From contig DJYV01000067.1 of assembly GCA_002448555.1 (NCBI GenBank), positions 1 through 15,615 of the forward strand: 15,615 bases of DNA. The letters run 5' to 3'. Source of the stretch: Flavobacteriales bacterium UBA6969 (GTDB lineage: Bacteria; Bacteroidota; Bacteroidia; Flavobacteriales_D; Sanyastnellaceae). The position numbers and the translations under genes were made by a program. How positions within the stretch are numbered: position 1 is the stretch's first letter; the number at the start of each line of letters is the position of its first letter. The notes beneath the pieces were generated by a model, which made no database searches, was not told where the DNA came from, and saw only the letters and a list, made by a program, of their open reading frames with translations. Shown here piece after piece: positions 15,211 through 15,615 of this stretch.

Positions 15211-15615
15211 TTACGCCTGCAGCAGGCGCTGAATGGCATTGGCCAGGTCAAACACACGGGCCGTCTCTTCTGAAGAAAGTGCGTCTTTCCCCGCTGTGAG
15301 GGATTGGATTTTCACGGCCTCCTGCTCGGCTCTGCTCATGCGGTCCTGCAAGTCCTCGCCTCGCAGCACGATGGCCTGGCGGTCGTGGTACAATTGCGAT
15401 GCCTCATTCACCAGATCACGCAACTCGGATTCATTCCAGGGCTTCGCGATGTACTTGTAAATCTGCCCTTTGTTGATGGCGTCGATGACCGCATCGATAT
15501 CCGCGTGGCCAGTGAGGAGCATGCGCACCGGGTCGGGGTAATCGGGCGCGATGAGTTCAAAAAACTCCACCCCACTCAGCTTGGGCATTTTCTGGTCCGA
15601 GATGATGACCTCGAT
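15211..15615 (-). CDS. Response regulator, receiver domain plus short helical tail (5' end beyond the window)
   Basis: The frame is open to the right edge, so the N-terminus is missing; 134 residues are visible. The fragment starts IEVIISDQKMPKLSG, whose D7 is the phosphoacceptor Asp of a CheY-like receiver. The switch Thr35 is in LLTGHAD, with Y55 and K58 in YIAKPW completing the site. Counting from the seen part, the receiver ends near residue 70. The remaining about 65 residues (LRDLVNEASQLY... to LLQA) are polar and heptad-like, suggesting a coiled coil or four-helix segment. No DNA-binding, HD-GYP, GGDEF or kinase domain follows. It is probably a stand-alone phospho-relay or protein-interaction regulator. 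Its partner histidine kinase is not in the window. An internal ATG (15588) is not the true start because the phospho-Asp lies upstream of it. Confidence 0.88.
   Translation of the reverse strand: MEVIISDQKMPKLSGVEFFELIAPDYPDPVRMLLTGHADIDAVIDAINKGQIYKYIAKPWNESELRDLVNEASQLYHDRQAIVLRGEDLQDRMSRAEQEAVKIQSLTAGKDALSSEETARVFDLANAIQRLLQA

Noticed and set aside
1..15615. Search for mobile elements, CRISPR repeats, tRNA/rRNA genes, toxin-antitoxin pairs and defence genes
   Set aside because: Every stretch is accounted for by housekeeping or metabolic genes with short gaps. No transposase, integrase, repeat array or clover-leaf sequence was seen.

Overview
The window reads as chromosomal DNA of a fairly GC-rich member of the Bacteroidota. 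The evidence is a secreted protein with a type IX secretion (T9SS) type A C-terminal sorting domain, repeated TAnnTTTG-type -7 promoter motifs in place of clear Shine-Dalgarno sites, and a fatty-acid gene block with a MarR regulator of a type I recall from Flavobacteriia-like genomes. Family or genus cannot be fixed from this stretch. Thirteen protein genes fill the window almost completely. Two of them (SCO-like at the left edge, response regulator at the right edge) run off the ends. No non-coding gap exceeds about 130 bases.

Left part (1-2767, minus strand): a three-gene operon of an SDR oxidoreductase, a lipoprotein amidohydrolase of the YtcJ type and a SCO1/SenC copper-chaperone-like protein. 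Both junctions are 4-base ATGA stop/start overlaps. Diverging from it (2809-3720) is a secreted OB-fold protein with a T9SS tail, closed by a strong terminator. The next minus-strand pair (3769-5360) is a SUI1/YciH-like factor followed by an RlmL-like 23S rRNA methyltransferase, again joined by ATGA. An O-methyltransferase (about 5490-6146, plus) converges on sucC (6156-7367, minus). sucC diverges from a LolD-type ABC ATPase (7438-8106, plus).

Middle to right (8183-14028, plus): the most coherent unit is a beta-oxidation operon. It runs marR, then a fused 3-hydroxyacyl-CoA dehydrogenase/enoyl-CoA hydratase, then a 3-ketoacyl-CoA thiolase, then a long-chain-type acyl-CoA dehydrogenase, with 5, 5 and 10 bases between genes. 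Together the three enzymes cover all four steps of the beta-oxidation spiral. Domain order and gene order match Bacillus fadN-fadA-fadE. A perfect 14-base palindrome just before marR is a candidate operator. The operon ends in a large GC hairpin whose T-tract also spells a perfect TAnnTTTG motif, immediately before the start codon of an M42 aminopeptidase (14122-15210). That gene abuts, stop to stop, a truncated minus-strand response regulator (15211-15615).

I see no mobile element, CRISPR array, tRNA, rRNA, prophage or defence system, and no convincing undescribed multi-gene system. The most informative signals are regulatory: the MarR palindrome, the terminator/promoter overlap, very short or absent leaders, and repeated ATGA coupling.
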